Origin: Flavobacterium sp. GSB-24
GTDB taxonomy: Bacteria > Bacteroidota > Bacteroidia > Flavobacteriales > Flavobacteriaceae
NCBI RefSeq assembly: GCF_027924665.1
Contig: NZ_AP027043.1
Location: 1,798,001 to 1,862,000, forward strand
Direction of reading: 5' to 3'
DNA: 64,000 bases
Below are positions 33,951 to 42,904 of the stretch, piece by piece. The notes below the pieces were generated by a model. The model did no database searches. It was not told where the DNA came from and worked only from the letters and a program-made list of their open reading frames with translations. Position 1 is the first letter of the stretch. Each line of letters starts with the position of its first letter. The translations under genes were made by a program, and so were the position numbers.

Positions 33951-35522
33951 TTTAGCATATAAGTCCGAGTCCAAATCATAAATATCAGCTCTAAACAGGA
34001 GCTGATTTTTTTTGCTCCATGCTGTCCAATACCATTGATATAAAGCATATTTTTTTGTGATTTTGAAACTCATTGTTTTTTTAGAAGCAATTATAGTATC
34101 AATTCTATCTTGCGGCCAGTTTCCGTCTTCATCTAAAATATGTTTGGCCAGCTCTAACGGATTCTCCACACGGACACAGCCAGAACTCATAGAACGATTG
34201 TTTCGTCCGAAAATATTACGGTGATTGGTGTCGTGCAGATAAACGCTATGATGATTAGGAAACAAAATTTTCATTAATCCTAATGAATTAGAATATCCGG
34301 GGCTTTGAACATAACGATATCTATTAGGTTTGTTCTCATTCCACGCGATTGGATCCACAACATTTCCTGACGAATCATATATAGTAATATTTTTTTTAGC
34401 TAGATAATTTCGGTTTCGTTTCATCGCAGGAACAACATCTTCTTTTAAGATTGTAGGAGGTACAGTCCATGTCGGATTAAAAACAACTGTTTTTAAATAC
34501 GAAGTAATAACAGGAGTTCGTCTTTTGCTGGTTCCAACAACAACATTTCTAACTAAAGTAGTGTCTTGATTTTCGACAACATTCAAACTGTAATCAGGAA
34601 TATTAATGATAAAATAGTTTTCGGCTAATTCGTTTGGATACCATCTCCAGCGTTCCAAATTGGCAATGATTTGTTTTTTCCTTCTTTCTTTAGAATAATT
34701 TAAAGCACTAATGGTTCCTGCACCAATAACTCCGTCTGCAGCAAGACCGTGTCTTTCTTGGAATTTTTTAACTGCTTCGAAAGTCTTTTTGTTGTAAATG
34801 CTTGTAAGGCTGTCTTTACCAGTCATGTCATTCCAGTACAAAAGTCTTTTTTTAATGTTTATTAAAGCAGGATTAGTGTCATTTAAAGTGATTTTTTCAG
34901 CAGATTCAATATTTTTTATATCCTCATCTGGAAAAGTATTTATAATTTCAAGTGCTTTTAAAAGCTGTTTATAGGTTTGCGTTTTAGGCTGAATGTTTTC
35001 AACAATACTATCAAGTTTGTTTCTGTTGAAAGCCTTTATTAAAACAGTGTTTATATCAAATACCTTTTCATCCAAATCCCAATTGGTGTAAAGTTTTTTG
35101 GGATCTAGCTTTCCTTTGTGTAAATGATTCAGGTATTTTTCAAAATTATAAGTCAGTAAAATATCATAAGTAGCTAAATCAGTATCATTTAAAGAAGTGA
35201 TTTTGCTTTCAAATTTTTTTAATTGAGATGCTTTGTAATCTTCAGGCTCTAAGCCTAATTTATCTGATTTTTCTAATTGAGATAAAATGTAAGTTCTTTT
35301 TTCTAGATTTCCCCAAACCGTTTTATTTTCAGATGCGATATAAAATTGTTTCAGGGTTTCGCTTTTAAAAGTGCTTATTGTTGCAGTATCTATTTCAACT
35401 TTTCTCTCGTCGGTAAGTATGATTGCTGGCACCGTTTTTTTGATGACAGGATTGGGTTTTGGAGTATCTTTTTTACACCCCATAAAAATGCATATTACTA
35501 CTAAAGAGTAAAATTTCTTCAT
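33939..35522 (-). CDS. YcbB-type L,D-transpeptidase with peptidoglycan-binding domain
   Basis: A 527-residue lipoprotein-like enzyme. The N-terminus MKKFYSLVVICIFMGCKKD holds a lipobox with Cys16. A helical peptidoglycan-binding repeat (YNKKTFEAVKKFQERHGLAA, then DGVIGAGTISALN) precedes the YkuD domain, which has TPVITSYLKTVVFNPTWTVP, SVYLHDTNHRNIF and SSGCVRVENP with the catalytic Cys near residue 450. It likely makes 3-3 peptidoglycan cross-links, as E. coli LdtD does. The GNAT gene ends 1 bp before it on the same strand, so they are co-transcribed. Confidence 0.93.
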   Translation of the reverse strand: MKKFYSLVVICIFMGCKKDTPKPNPVIKKTVPAIILTDERKVEIDTATISTFKSETLKQFYIASENKTVWGNLEKRTYILSQLEKSDKLGLEPEDYKASQLKKFESKITSLNDTDLATYDILLTYNFEKYLNHLHKGKLDPKKLYTNWDLDEKVFDINTVLIKAFNRNKLDSIVENIQPKTQTYKQLLKALEIINTFPDEDIKNIESAEKITLNDTNPALINIKKRLLYWNDMTGKDSLTSIYNKKTFEAVKKFQERHGLAADGVIGAGTISALNYSKERRKKQIIANLERWRWYPNELAENYFIINIPDYSLNVVENQDTTLVRNVVVGTSKRRTPVITSYLKTVVFNPTWTVPPTILKEDVVPAMKRNRNYLAKKNITIYDSSGNVVDPIAWNENKPNRYRYVQSPGYSNSLGLMKILFPNHHSVYLHDTNHRNIFGRNNRSMSSGCVRVENPLELAKHILDEDGNWPQDRIDTIIASKKTMSFKITKKYALYQWYWTAWSKKNQLLFRADIYDLDSDLYAKLRN

Positions 35523-35523
35523 A

Positions 35524-35961
35524 TTATAATTTTTTAAACATCAAATAATGTTCGCCAACATCTTTAATATCAAATGGTTTACCTAGGGGGTGATAATTCA
35601 TTTTTTGATAAAAACCAACAGCAGCTGTTCTGGCGTTAAACCAAATCAAATCAACTTTGTTTTCATTGCAGTAGGTTTCACAATGTCTAACCAAAGCTTC
35701 GCCAAATCCCATTTTTTGATGCGTTTCTAAAACGGCCATCCCTCGAATTTGTGCTTGATTTTGTTCGGCAAATATAGTGTTGATTTTCTTAAACAAGGAA
35801 ATAATTCCTATTAAATTTATATTATCAAATAGTCCAAAATGATGTGTAGTCTCAAGATCATCTCCTTCAAAGATGCAGCTTTCTATAGGTTTTCCTTTTC
35901 TTAAAACGGGTTGACGTACTGCATAAGTTTCTTTTGATGTAATTTCTTTAATTGTAATCAT
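35524..35961 (-). CDS. GNAT family N-acetyltransferase
   Basis: A 145-residue cytoplasmic acetyltransferase of the ElaA-like branch. RGMAVLETHQKMGFGEALVRH is the acetyl-CoA-binding motif A (Q/R-x-x-G-x-G/A), followed by IWFNARTAAVGFYQKMNYHP, the family's C-terminal motif B. The substrate is unknown. It is the first gene of a two-gene unit with the large L,D-transpeptidase, separated by one base. No direct functional link is visible. Confidence 0.9.
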   Translation of the reverse strand: MITIKEITSKETYAVRQPVLRKGKPIESCIFEGDDLETTHHFGLFDNINLIGIISLFKKINTIFAEQNQAQIRGMAVLETHQKMGFGEALVRHCETYCNENKVDLIWFNARTAAVGFYQKMNYHPLGKPFDIKDVGEHYLMFKKL

Positions 35962-36057
35962 GATTTTTTTGAAAAATATTGGATTTATAACTTTTTAATT
36001 TTAAATCAGTTATAAATAATTATTGATTTTTATTGATTTTTTTTGCGAAAAAGCTTG

Positions 36058-36086
36058 TTTTGAACTGAACTTTCTTTTTATATTTG
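36058..36086 (+). promoter_or_regulatory. Promoter of first tRNA-Gly
   Basis: TTTG (36058-36061) and TATATTTG (36079-36086), 17 bp apart. The -7 box ends 10 bp before the tRNA. Confidence 0.7.
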
Positions 36087-36096
36087 CACCACCAAT

Positions 36097-36169
<73 letters not shown>

Positions 36170-36255
36170 CTAAAAAAACAGAATCTTTTAGATTTCGTTT
36201 TTTTGTCAAAAGTAAATAATTTTTGATTTTAGTTTTTTTTAAAGATTAAATTATT

Positions 36256-36263
36256 TATATTTG
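36256..36263 (+). promoter_or_regulatory. -7 element of second tRNA-Gly
   Basis: TATATTTG followed by CACC, as in front of copy 1, so each tRNA may be transcribed separately. Confidence 0.6.
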
Positions 36264-36275
36264 CACCCTGTTAAT

Positions 36276-36348
<73 letters not shown>

Positions 36349-36356
36349 CTTCAAAA

Positions 36357-36383
36357 GTCTCAAACATTGTTTGAGGCTTTTTT
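36357..36383 (+). terminator. Terminator of the tRNA-Gly pair
   Basis: CTCAAAC-att-GTTTGAG followed by GCTTTTTT. Confidence 0.8.
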
Positions 36384-36415
36384 GTTTTTAGGCAATTACG
36401 CAAATTACAATGTTT

Positions 36416-36488
36416 TAAATTCCAAATTCCAAGTTTAAAAAGAGACAAATGCTAAATATTTGGAATTTGAAATTTAAATATTGGAATT
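36416..36488. repeat. AATTCCAA/TTGGAATT intergenic repeat
   Basis: AAATTCCAAATTCCAA near 36417 faces TTTGGAATTTGAAATT near 36460, an inverted arrangement between the tRNA terminator and the pepE stop. The same core recurs near 1200, 48470, 56270 and 57115, sometimes as a terminator. Confidence 0.5.
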
Positions 36489-37196
36489 TTATTTTAAGTT
36501 GCTCAAATCACTTTCGGTTTCTAATTCCTGTGGTGTTTCGTTTTTCTTGAAAAGTCTCGCTTTCAAATCGCCTTTTAGGGTAATTTTTTCTCCCTTAACT
36601 TCCAGCCAGCTTCCTTCTCTTAATCCTAAAACCGGAATCGAATTGAACGCATGAAATTCTTTAATTCTTGTTTCGCGAGTTTCTCCCATGTGTTTAGATT
36701 GTAAATCGGCATCTAAATAATGCGGATTTAAATTGAAAGGAACTAATCCTAAAGTCTGGAAACTTGGCGGGTAAATAATAGGCATATCGTTTGTAGTCTG
36801 CATTGATAAACCGCAAATATTACTTCCGGCGCTTGAGCCTAAATATGGAGTTCCGTTTTTTACAGTTTCAGAGAGTAACTGCATGATATTGTTTTTATAC
36901 AGCTGAGTAACTAGTAAAAAAGTATTCCCTCCGCCAGTAAATATTCCTGCTGCATTTTTTACAGCATCTTGCGGATTTTCAAATTCATGAATCCCTTTAA
37001 CCTCAATATTAATTGATGCAAATGCTTCGGCAGCTTTTTGCGTGTATTCTTCATGTGTAATGCCACCAGGTCGTGCGTAAGGAATAAATAAAATTGTTTT
37101 GCAGTCTTTAAAATGCTCTTTTAAAGCAGGTAAAAGATATTCTAAGTATTTGCCTCCGTGTAGAGTAGATGTGCTGGCAATAATAATGCTTTTCAT
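36489..37196 (-). CDS. pepE: Alpha-aspartyl dipeptidase PepE (peptidase S51)
   Basis: A 235-residue cytoplasmic dipeptidase that hydrolyses Asp-X dipeptides. The catalytic Ser sits in GTPYLGSSAGSNICG (near residue 120). IFTGGGNTFLLV, NLNPHYLDADLQSKHMGETR with the His, and LREGSWLEV are family motifs. Length matches the Salmonella enzyme (229). No signal peptide. It stands alone next to the tRNA pair. Confidence 0.93.
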   Translation of the reverse strand: MKSIIIASTSTLHGGKYLEYLLPALKEHFKDCKTILFIPYARPGGITHEEYTQKAAEAFASINIEVKGIHEFENPQDAVKNAAGIFTGGGNTFLLVTQLYKNNIMQLLSETVKNGTPYLGSSAGSNICGLSMQTTNDMPIIYPPSFQTLGLVPFNLNPHYLDADLQSKHMGETRETRIKEFHAFNSIPVLGLREGSWLEVKGEKITLKGDLKARLFKKNETPQELETESDLSNLK

Positions 37197-37360
37197 GATT
37201 TTTTAAACTCAAATTTTGTTTGCTAAAGGTATTAAAAACTCTCTTTTCGTATAATTTTTTATGATTTTAATTAACATATATTTACCAAGTCGTTAATACT
37301 AAATTTGGAGGATATTAGGATATTTTTACCCTTTTAAGAATATTTTTAATTTATTTCATT

Positions 37361-38131
37361 TTGTTTCAGAAAATTACTTGTTTTTTAATTGTTGTGATGG
37401 TAGGGCAGGTGTGCTTATCTCAAGTCCAAGATCGTTCTGTTTTAAATGGTAAAATAGCCTCAAACACTTCAGATTTAGAAGGTGTTCATGTGATTAATGC
37501 TCAGACAGAAGAAACAGTAACAACAGATGCGTCTGGATCGTTTTCGATTTTGGCAAAAGCCGATGATGTATTAGTATTTTCTTCTATAAGTTTTAAAGAA
37601 AAAAGAATTATGCTAAAACCTGAGGATTTTACCAATCTTAATTTTGCGGTTAAGCTTACTATGGTAATGTATCAGCTGCAAGAAGTTGTGATAAAACGAT
37701 ATGATAATATTAATGCAGAAAGTTTAGGAATAATTCCTGAAGGTCAAAAAAAATATACAGCAGCCGAGCGAAAACTAAAAACAGCAACTGCTTTAAATGC
37801 CACAGCAAATGCTGGAACAATGGCTGGCGGATCTATTTCTGCAGATCCGCTGTTAAATTTCTTCTCGGGAAGAACGGCAATGCTTAAAAAAGAAGTGGCA
37901 GTAGAGAAAAAAGAATTTTTTATGAAACTTCTGGAGAATATGTTTAGTTTGGATCATTTTATTGACCGCTTAAAAATTCCAGCAGAATATGTAAAAGGTT
38001 TTGAATATTATGCTGTGGAAAATGAAAAATTTACCGTCATTTTGAATTCTAAAAATAAAACTTCTACCGAATTTCTTTTAGGGGAATTAGCGGCAAAGTA
38101 TAAAGAAATAATTGCGAGTGAAAATAAGTGA
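37361..38131 (+). CDS. Secreted CarboxypepD_reg-like protein, paralog 1 of 3
   Basis: A 256-residue exported protein. The start is TTG: it gives a proper signal peptide (MFQKITCFLIVVMVGQVCLS), and no in-frame ATG lies upstream nearby. Residues ~26-100 are a carboxypeptidase-regulatory-like beta sandwich (VLNGKIASNTSDLEGVHVIN, then SGSFSILAKADDVLVFSSI). The C-terminal half is helical, with IIPEGQKKYTAAERKL and RTAMLKKEVAVEKKEFF. It is the first gene of a tightly packed run of four, followed by an M1 peptidase. The mature function is unknown. Confidence 0.82.
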   Translation: MFQKITCFLIVVMVGQVCLSQVQDRSVLNGKIASNTSDLEGVHVINAQTEETVTTDASGSFSILAKADDVLVFSSISFKEKRIMLKPEDFTNLNFAVKLTMVMYQLQEVVIKRYDNINAESLGIIPEGQKKYTAAERKLKTATALNATANAGTMAGGSISADPLLNFFSGRTAMLKKEVAVEKKEFFMKLLENMFSLDHFIDRLKIPAEYVKGFEYYAVENEKFTVILNSKNKTSTEFLLGELAAKYKEIIASENK

Positions 38132-38846
38132 AAAAATAACTGTTATAATGCTTTTGATTTTTGTTCAGATTGGTTTTGGGCAAAAAAACAATTCTAAAGA
38201 GTTGTTAGGTAAAATAATGGAACAATCGACGCCGATTGAGGGAGTAAATATTATTAACAATACAACTCAGGTTGCAACAATTTCAGATTCTGATGGTAAT
38301 TTTTCGATTGCAGTAAGAGAAGGAGATGTTTTGGTCTTTTCTGCTGTGAATTTAGATCCGCTTAAGCGCAGGATTACAACAGAGGATTTGGCGTCTAATT
38401 TACTGGTTGTTAAAATGACCGCAAAAGAGGTGGAGCTGAGAGAGGTTGTTGTGAATGAAAATGCCAATATTACTGCCGAAAATTTAGGTATTATTCCGTA
38501 TGGACAGAAAAAATATACGCCTGCAGAACGAAAAGTTTATACTGCAAATTCGACTTCTGTCGATAAGCTTTTAAATGCAATTTCCGGGCGGACTGCAATG
38601 TTAAAAAAAGAGGTAAATGTTGAGAAAAAAGAAGCCCTTTTTAGAAAATTAGAATACCTTTTTGACGAGAATTATTATACCGAAAGATTGAAAATACCTG
38701 TGGATTATATAAAAGGATTTCAATTATTTTGTGTGGAAGATGCTGAATTTGCTGTATCTTTGAATACTAAAAACAAAACAATGAGTATGTTTTTAATCAC
38801 AGATCTAGCAAGAAAATATCTAACAATTCTCGAAAATGAAAAATAA
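38118..38846 (+). CDS. Secreted CarboxypepD_reg-like protein, paralog 2 of 3
   Basis: About 242 residues, clearly paralogous to the gene before it. Shared features are the IEGVNIINNTTQVATISDSD beta sandwich, then IIPYGQKKYTPAERKVY and RTAMLKKEVNVEKKEALF. I chose GTG at 38118, which overlaps the upstream stop by 14 bp; TTG at 38112 is in frame too. The signal peptide reads KISEKITVIMLLIFVQIGFG. The overlap implies translational coupling. It lacks the Ala/Gly-rich insert (TATALNATANAGTMAGG) of paralog 1. Confidence 0.82.
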   Translation: MKISEKITVIMLLIFVQIGFGQKNNSKELLGKIMEQSTPIEGVNIINNTTQVATISDSDGNFSIAVREGDVLVFSAVNLDPLKRRITTEDLASNLLVVKMTAKEVELREVVVNENANITAENLGIIPYGQKKYTPAERKVYTANSTSVDKLLNAISGRTAMLKKEVNVEKKEALFRKLEYLFDENYYTERLKIPVDYIKGFQLFCVEDAEFAVSLNTKNKTMSMFLITDLARKYLTILENEK

Positions 38847-39591
38847 ATTAGGAGTACTCGTTGTCTGCTTATTTTGTCAAATTGTATTAGGGCAAAACGG
38901 TTCAAGAAAGCCATTACATGGTCAGGTAGTAAATGATTTTCTAGCAATAGAAAGCGGCTATGTAATGAATATTAATGCAAATGTAAGAACATTTATCGGT
39001 GCAGGTGGTTTATTTGATATTATGGCTCGTCCAAAAGACACTTTGTTGTTTTCTGGTTTGGCATTTCAATCCAAAAAAATTGTTCTGACAGAAAAAGATT
39101 GTGCTGAGGTTCTTTTTAAAATAAAACTTGATTTGGTGAATAATCAGCTTAAAGAGGTTGTTGTTCACAAAGAATTAAAAGTAAAATCATTGCAAGGCGG
39201 TTCGCAGGGAATAGTGGATATGCAGTTTGAAGATGACAAGCAATCGACAGCCAAAAACACAGCAATGCTCTCTGATCAAACCATTAAATATGGAATGGAC
39301 TTTGTTCGAATTTTTAAAGATGTTAAAAAGCTTTTAAGCAAAAAAGAAGATGTAAAAGAAGAAGAAGTTACGGATATTGCTTTTGTAGAATATGCTAAAG
39401 ATAATTTTACAAAAGATTTCTATACCAAAACTCTCGGACTTAAAGAAGATGAAATAGAATTGTTTTTGATGTATTGCTCTAATGATGCAGCTTCGAAACA
39501 ATTTTTAGAGCCTGATGAAAAATTCCAGTTAATGGATTTTATGGTGAATAAGAATAAAGAATTTAAGAAAGCTGCTGCAGTTCAAAAATGA
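38836..39591 (+). CDS. Secreted CarboxypepD_reg-like protein, diverged paralog 3 of 3
   Basis: 251 residues with signal peptide MKNKLGVLVVCLFCQIVLG. The N-terminal sandwich is recognisable (PLHGQVVNDFLAIESGYVMN, DIMARPKDTLLFSGLAF), but the helical half has diverged: the GQKKYT-AER and RTAMLKKEV motifs are missing, replaced by a charged region with KKLLSKKEDVKEEEV. It overlaps paralog 2 by 11 bp, and its own stop overlaps the next start (ATGA), so all are coupled. Confidence 0.78.
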   Translation: MKNKLGVLVVCLFCQIVLGQNGSRKPLHGQVVNDFLAIESGYVMNINANVRTFIGAGGLFDIMARPKDTLLFSGLAFQSKKIVLTEKDCAEVLFKIKLDLVNNQLKEVVVHKELKVKSLQGGSQGIVDMQFEDDKQSTAKNTAMLSDQTIKYGMDFVRIFKDVKKLLSKKEDVKEEEVTDIAFVEYAKDNFTKDFYTKTLGLKEDEIELFLMYCSNDAASKQFLEPDEKFQLMDFMVNKNKEFKKAAAVQK

Positions 39592-40094
39592 AAAATAAAT
39601 TAGTTTACTGTCTGCTGGCAGTTTTGTTTGTATTGTCATCTGCATTTACTTTTCATAAATTTTACGTTGGGGTTTTTCAAGTAAATTATGCTGCCGAAAA
39701 AAAAATGCTACAGATTACTTCCCGCATTTTTATTGATGATTTGAACAATGCAATGGAAAAGAAGTATCACAAAAAAACATTCGTTGGCACAAGCAAAGAA
39801 ACGCAGGCAGATATTGACTTATTAAAAAAATATCTCTCAGAAAATTTTTTGATCAAAGTAAATGGGCAGCCAAAAGCAATAACTTTTTTATCTAAAGAAG
39901 TAGAAGCAGATGATGTTTTAGTTTGTTACTCAAGGATTAAAGATGTAGAGAAGTTTAAAACATTAGAAATTTCAAACACTCTTTTAGTAGATTGGAATGC
40001 AGAACAACAAAACATTACACATATTTCAGCTTTTGATACTAAAAGAAGTGTTCTTTTTACAGAATCTTCAAGAAAAGAAGTGTTAAAGTATTAA
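39588..40094 (+). CDS. DUF6702-like exported protein
   Basis: 168 residues. MKNKLVYCLLAVLFVLSSAF is a signal peptide. FHKFYVGVFQVNYAAEKKML and QITSRIFIDDLNNAMEKKYH near the N-terminus match what I recall of the DUF6702 group that accompanies M1 peptidases in Bacteroidetes. Its ATG overlaps the preceding TGA, and the M1 peptidase starts 65 bp later. Likely a periplasmic partner of the peptidase or of the three paralogs, but no activity is visible. Confidence 0.75.
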   Translation: MKNKLVYCLLAVLFVLSSAFTFHKFYVGVFQVNYAAEKKMLQITSRIFIDDLNNAMEKKYHKKTFVGTSKETQADIDLLKKYLSENFLIKVNGQPKAITFLSKEVEADDVLVCYSRIKDVEKFKTLEISNTLLVDWNAEQQNITHISAFDTKRSVLFTESSRKEVLKY

Positions 40095-40159
40095 TGGATT
40101 TCTAGAATTATTATTTTAATTGCTATTTTCACAGCCTGATAAATTACCATTAGATTTTT

Positions 40160-42403
40160 ATGAAAAAACTTTCATTATTATTACTTTTTCCTGCAATGTT
40201 AGTTGCACAGGAAAAAGCAACAACCACGCCTGTTAGACAGCAGGGAAAATACGATACCAATAAATTTAGCCAGATGTACGATTTGCTGGCAACTCCAAAT
40301 ATGTTTCGTACAGCTTCTGGAGCTCCAGGACCAGCTTACTACCAACAGCAGGCCGATTATAAAATTGATGTTGAATTAGACGATAAAAATTCAAGATTAA
40401 GCGGATCTGAAACTATAACTTATTCGAATAATTCGCCAGATAGTTTAGAGTATTTATGGGTGCAGTTGGATCAAAATCAAGCAAGAGCCAATGGTCAGAC
40501 TTCATTAGCAGAAGGTGAAAAAATCAATCAGGTTTTACCTCTAGATGGTTTTTCGTCTAAATATTTGAAAAAAGATTTAGAGCGCGGTTTTAATATTGAG
40601 CAAGTTAAAGATGCTAAAGGAAATGCATTGTCATATACCATCAACGAAACAATGATGCGTATTAATTTGTCTTCACCTTTAAAACCAGGAGAAAAAATCT
40701 CTTTCTCAATAAAATGGTGGTACAATATCAATAATTATAGAAAAGAAGGCGGTCGTTCTGGATATGAACTATTCGAAAAAGACGGAAACAAGCTGTATGT
40801 AATTGCTCAATTCTATCCAAGAATGGCAGTTTATAATGATGTTGAAGGCTGGCAGAATATGCAGTTTTGGGGAAGCGGAGAGTTTGCTCTTCCTTTTGGG
40901 AACTTTGATGTAAATATTACGGTTCCTGCAGATCACGTGATCGATGCTACAGGAGAATTAATGAACAGAAGCGAAGTATTTACGGCAGAACAAGTAAAAA
41001 GATACGAGCAGGCTCAAAAATCATTTGATAAACCAGTGGTTATTGTAACGCAGGCAGAAGCGGAAGCTGCTGAAAAAGGTTTTTCTGAAAAGAAAAAAAC
41101 TTGGAAATTTAGTGCTAAAAATGTTCGTGATTTCGGAATTGCTTCTTCAAGAAAATTCATTTATGATGCAATGGCTGTAAAAATTGGCAACAGAACTGTT
41201 ATGGCAGAATCTGTTTATCCAAAAGAAGCAAATCCACTTTGGGGAGAAACTTCTACAATGGTTGTAGCTCATACTTTAAAAAGTTATTCTTCTCATACTT
41301 TTGATTATCCTTATCCGAAAGCAGTTTCAGTTTCTGCGGAAGATCAAGGAATGGAATATCCAATGATTTGCTGGAACTACGGTCGTCCTGATGAAAATGG
41401 TGTAACAAGCAGAGAAGTTAAAAACGGAATGATTGGTGTTATTATTCACGAAGTTGGGCATACTTTCTTTCCAATGATTGTAAATTCTGATGAACGTCAG
41501 TGGACATGGATGGATGAAGGTTTAAATTCATTTTTAGAGTATTTAGCAGAGCAGGAATTAGATCCGAATTTCCCTTCGAGAAGAGGACCAGCAAAAAATA
41601 TTGTTCCTTACATGAGTGGAGATCAAAAGTTTTTGGAGCCAATTATGTCGAATTCTGAAACGATTCACCAATTCGGAAATAATGCTTACGGAAAACCAGC
41701 AACTGGTCTTAATATTTTAAGAGAAGTGGTTATGGGAAGAGAATTGTTTGATTATGCTTTTAAAACGTATGCAAACAGATGGAAATTCAAACATCCAACG
41801 CCTGAAGATTTCTTTAGAACTATGGAAGACGCTTCGGCAGTTGATCTTGACTGGTTTTTTAGAGGATGGTTTTATTCAACAGATTTTGTAGATATCGGAA
41901 TTAAAGATGTAAAACAATATTATGTTTCAGATACTCCAACTGCAGATATTAAAGATGTCAAAGTAAGAAAAGGACGTTTTGGATATGAAAAAGGACCTTT
42001 TGTTTATTTAGTTTCTGGAGATAATGCAGAAGTTAATCAATCAAAGAAAAAAGCTTTAAAAATTGAAGATTTCAAGCCTTTGGCTGATTATGTTGATCAG
42101 ACTTTTACTGCTGAAGAAAAAGCTAGTATTAAATCGCCTAAATACTTCTACGAAGTTGAATTCAACAAACCAGGCGGAATGATTATGCCTATTTTAGTTG
42201 AGATTACTTATGAAGACGGTTCTAAAGATAGTTACCAATATCCAGCACAAATCTGGAGAAAAAGTAACGAAACGGCTAAAAAAGTGTATGCTACAACAAA
42301 AGCAATTAAGAGTATTCAAGTCGATCCAAAACTGTTAACAGCAGATATCGATGTTACTAATAATTCTTGGCCAAAAGTTGAGACAAAGTCAAAATTTGAC
42401 TAA
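40160..42403 (+). CDS. M1 family metallopeptidase
   Basis: A 747-residue exported zinc aminopeptidase-like protein. Signal peptide MKKLSLLLLFPAMLVA. The N-terminal domain has YKIDVELDDKNSRLSGSETI, as in M1 enzymes. The catalytic site is HEVGH (430-434) with the third ligand Glu453, the expected HExxH-x18-E spacing. The classical GxMEN exopeptidase motif reads QGMEYPM, so substrate choice may differ from aminopeptidase N. No type IX C-terminal domain is seen, which suggests a periplasmic location. It lies last in the run of secreted paralogs. Confidence 0.93.
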   Translation: MKKLSLLLLFPAMLVAQEKATTTPVRQQGKYDTNKFSQMYDLLATPNMFRTASGAPGPAYYQQQADYKIDVELDDKNSRLSGSETITYSNNSPDSLEYLWVQLDQNQARANGQTSLAEGEKINQVLPLDGFSSKYLKKDLERGFNIEQVKDAKGNALSYTINETMMRINLSSPLKPGEKISFSIKWWYNINNYRKEGGRSGYELFEKDGNKLYVIAQFYPRMAVYNDVEGWQNMQFWGSGEFALPFGNFDVNITVPADHVIDATGELMNRSEVFTAEQVKRYEQAQKSFDKPVVIVTQAEAEAAEKGFSEKKKTWKFSAKNVRDFGIASSRKFIYDAMAVKIGNRTVMAESVYPKEANPLWGETSTMVVAHTLKSYSSHTFDYPYPKAVSVSAEDQGMEYPMICWNYGRPDENGVTSREVKNGMIGVIIHEVGHTFFPMIVNSDERQWTWMDEGLNSFLEYLAEQELDPNFPSRRGPAKNIVPYMSGDQKFLEPIMSNSETIHQFGNNAYGKPATGLNILREVVMGRELFDYAFKTYANRWKFKHPTPEDFFRTMEDASAVDLDWFFRGWFYSTDFVDIGIKDVKQYYVSDTPTADIKDVKVRKGRFGYEKGPFVYLVSGDNAEVNQSKKKALKIEDFKPLADYVDQTFTAEEKASIKSPKYFYEVEFNKPGGMIMPILVEITYEDGSKDSYQYPAQIWRKSNETAKKVYATTKAIKSIQVDPKLLTADIDVTNNSWPKVETKSKFD

Positions 42404-42528
42404 ACTAATAAATGATAATTAAAAGTTCATCAGGTTTGTAAAAGCTTGATGAACTTTTTCTTTTTTATTAAAATACATTTTAAAGGACTTTTTAAGTTAA
42501 TTTTAAAACTCTACGCTGCAAAATTTAA

Positions 42529-42536
42529 TATCTTTG
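42529..42536 (+). promoter_or_regulatory. -7 element for tatA
   Basis: TATCTTTG lies 20 bp upstream of the ATG at 42557 and excludes the longer in-frame start at 42446. Confidence 0.65.
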
Positions 42537-42556
42537 CGACAACAAAAATAAAAGTT

Positions 42557-42904
42557 ATGTTTGGTATAGGAGGAGGAGAATTAGTTTTTATACTGTTTAT
42601 TGTACTAATGCTTTTTGGTTCTGATAAAGTACCAGAAATTGCACGCACGATGGGTAAAGCTATGGCTCAATTAAAAAATGCGACTAATGATATTAAAAGT
42701 GAAATTCAAAAGGGGGCAGAGGCTAATGGTCTTGATTCTAAATCTTTGACGGATATTACTGGAAATATTAATGCAGAAATTAATAATGCAAAATCTAATA
42801 TACTTGGAGAAAATGGAAGTCTCTTAGGAGATACAGCCAATGAAATCGACAAAGTAAAAGAAGATATTGATACCATTTCCGGACCTATTAAACGCCAAAG
42901 ATAA
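42557..42904 (+). CDS. tatA: Twin-arginine translocase subunit TatA/TatE
   Basis: A 115-residue pore subunit of the Tat system, which exports folded proteins. MFGIGGGELVFILFIVLMLF is the single short membrane helix, followed by the hinge GSDKVPEIARTMGKAM and an amphipathic helix. The tail (about 60 residues) is longer than in E. coli. No tatC is adjacent. The stop overlaps the PAP2 start (TAATG), so the two are coupled. Confidence 0.92.
   Translation: MFGIGGGELVFILFIVLMLFGSDKVPEIARTMGKAMAQLKNATNDIKSEIQKGAEANGLDSKSLTDITGNINAEINNAKSNILGENGSLLGDTANEIDKVKEDIDTISGPIKRQR

Noticed and set aside
40160..42403. M1 peptidase as a type IX secretion cargo
   Set aside because: The C-terminus lacks the conserved type IX sorting domain; it ends in a plain strand and tail.
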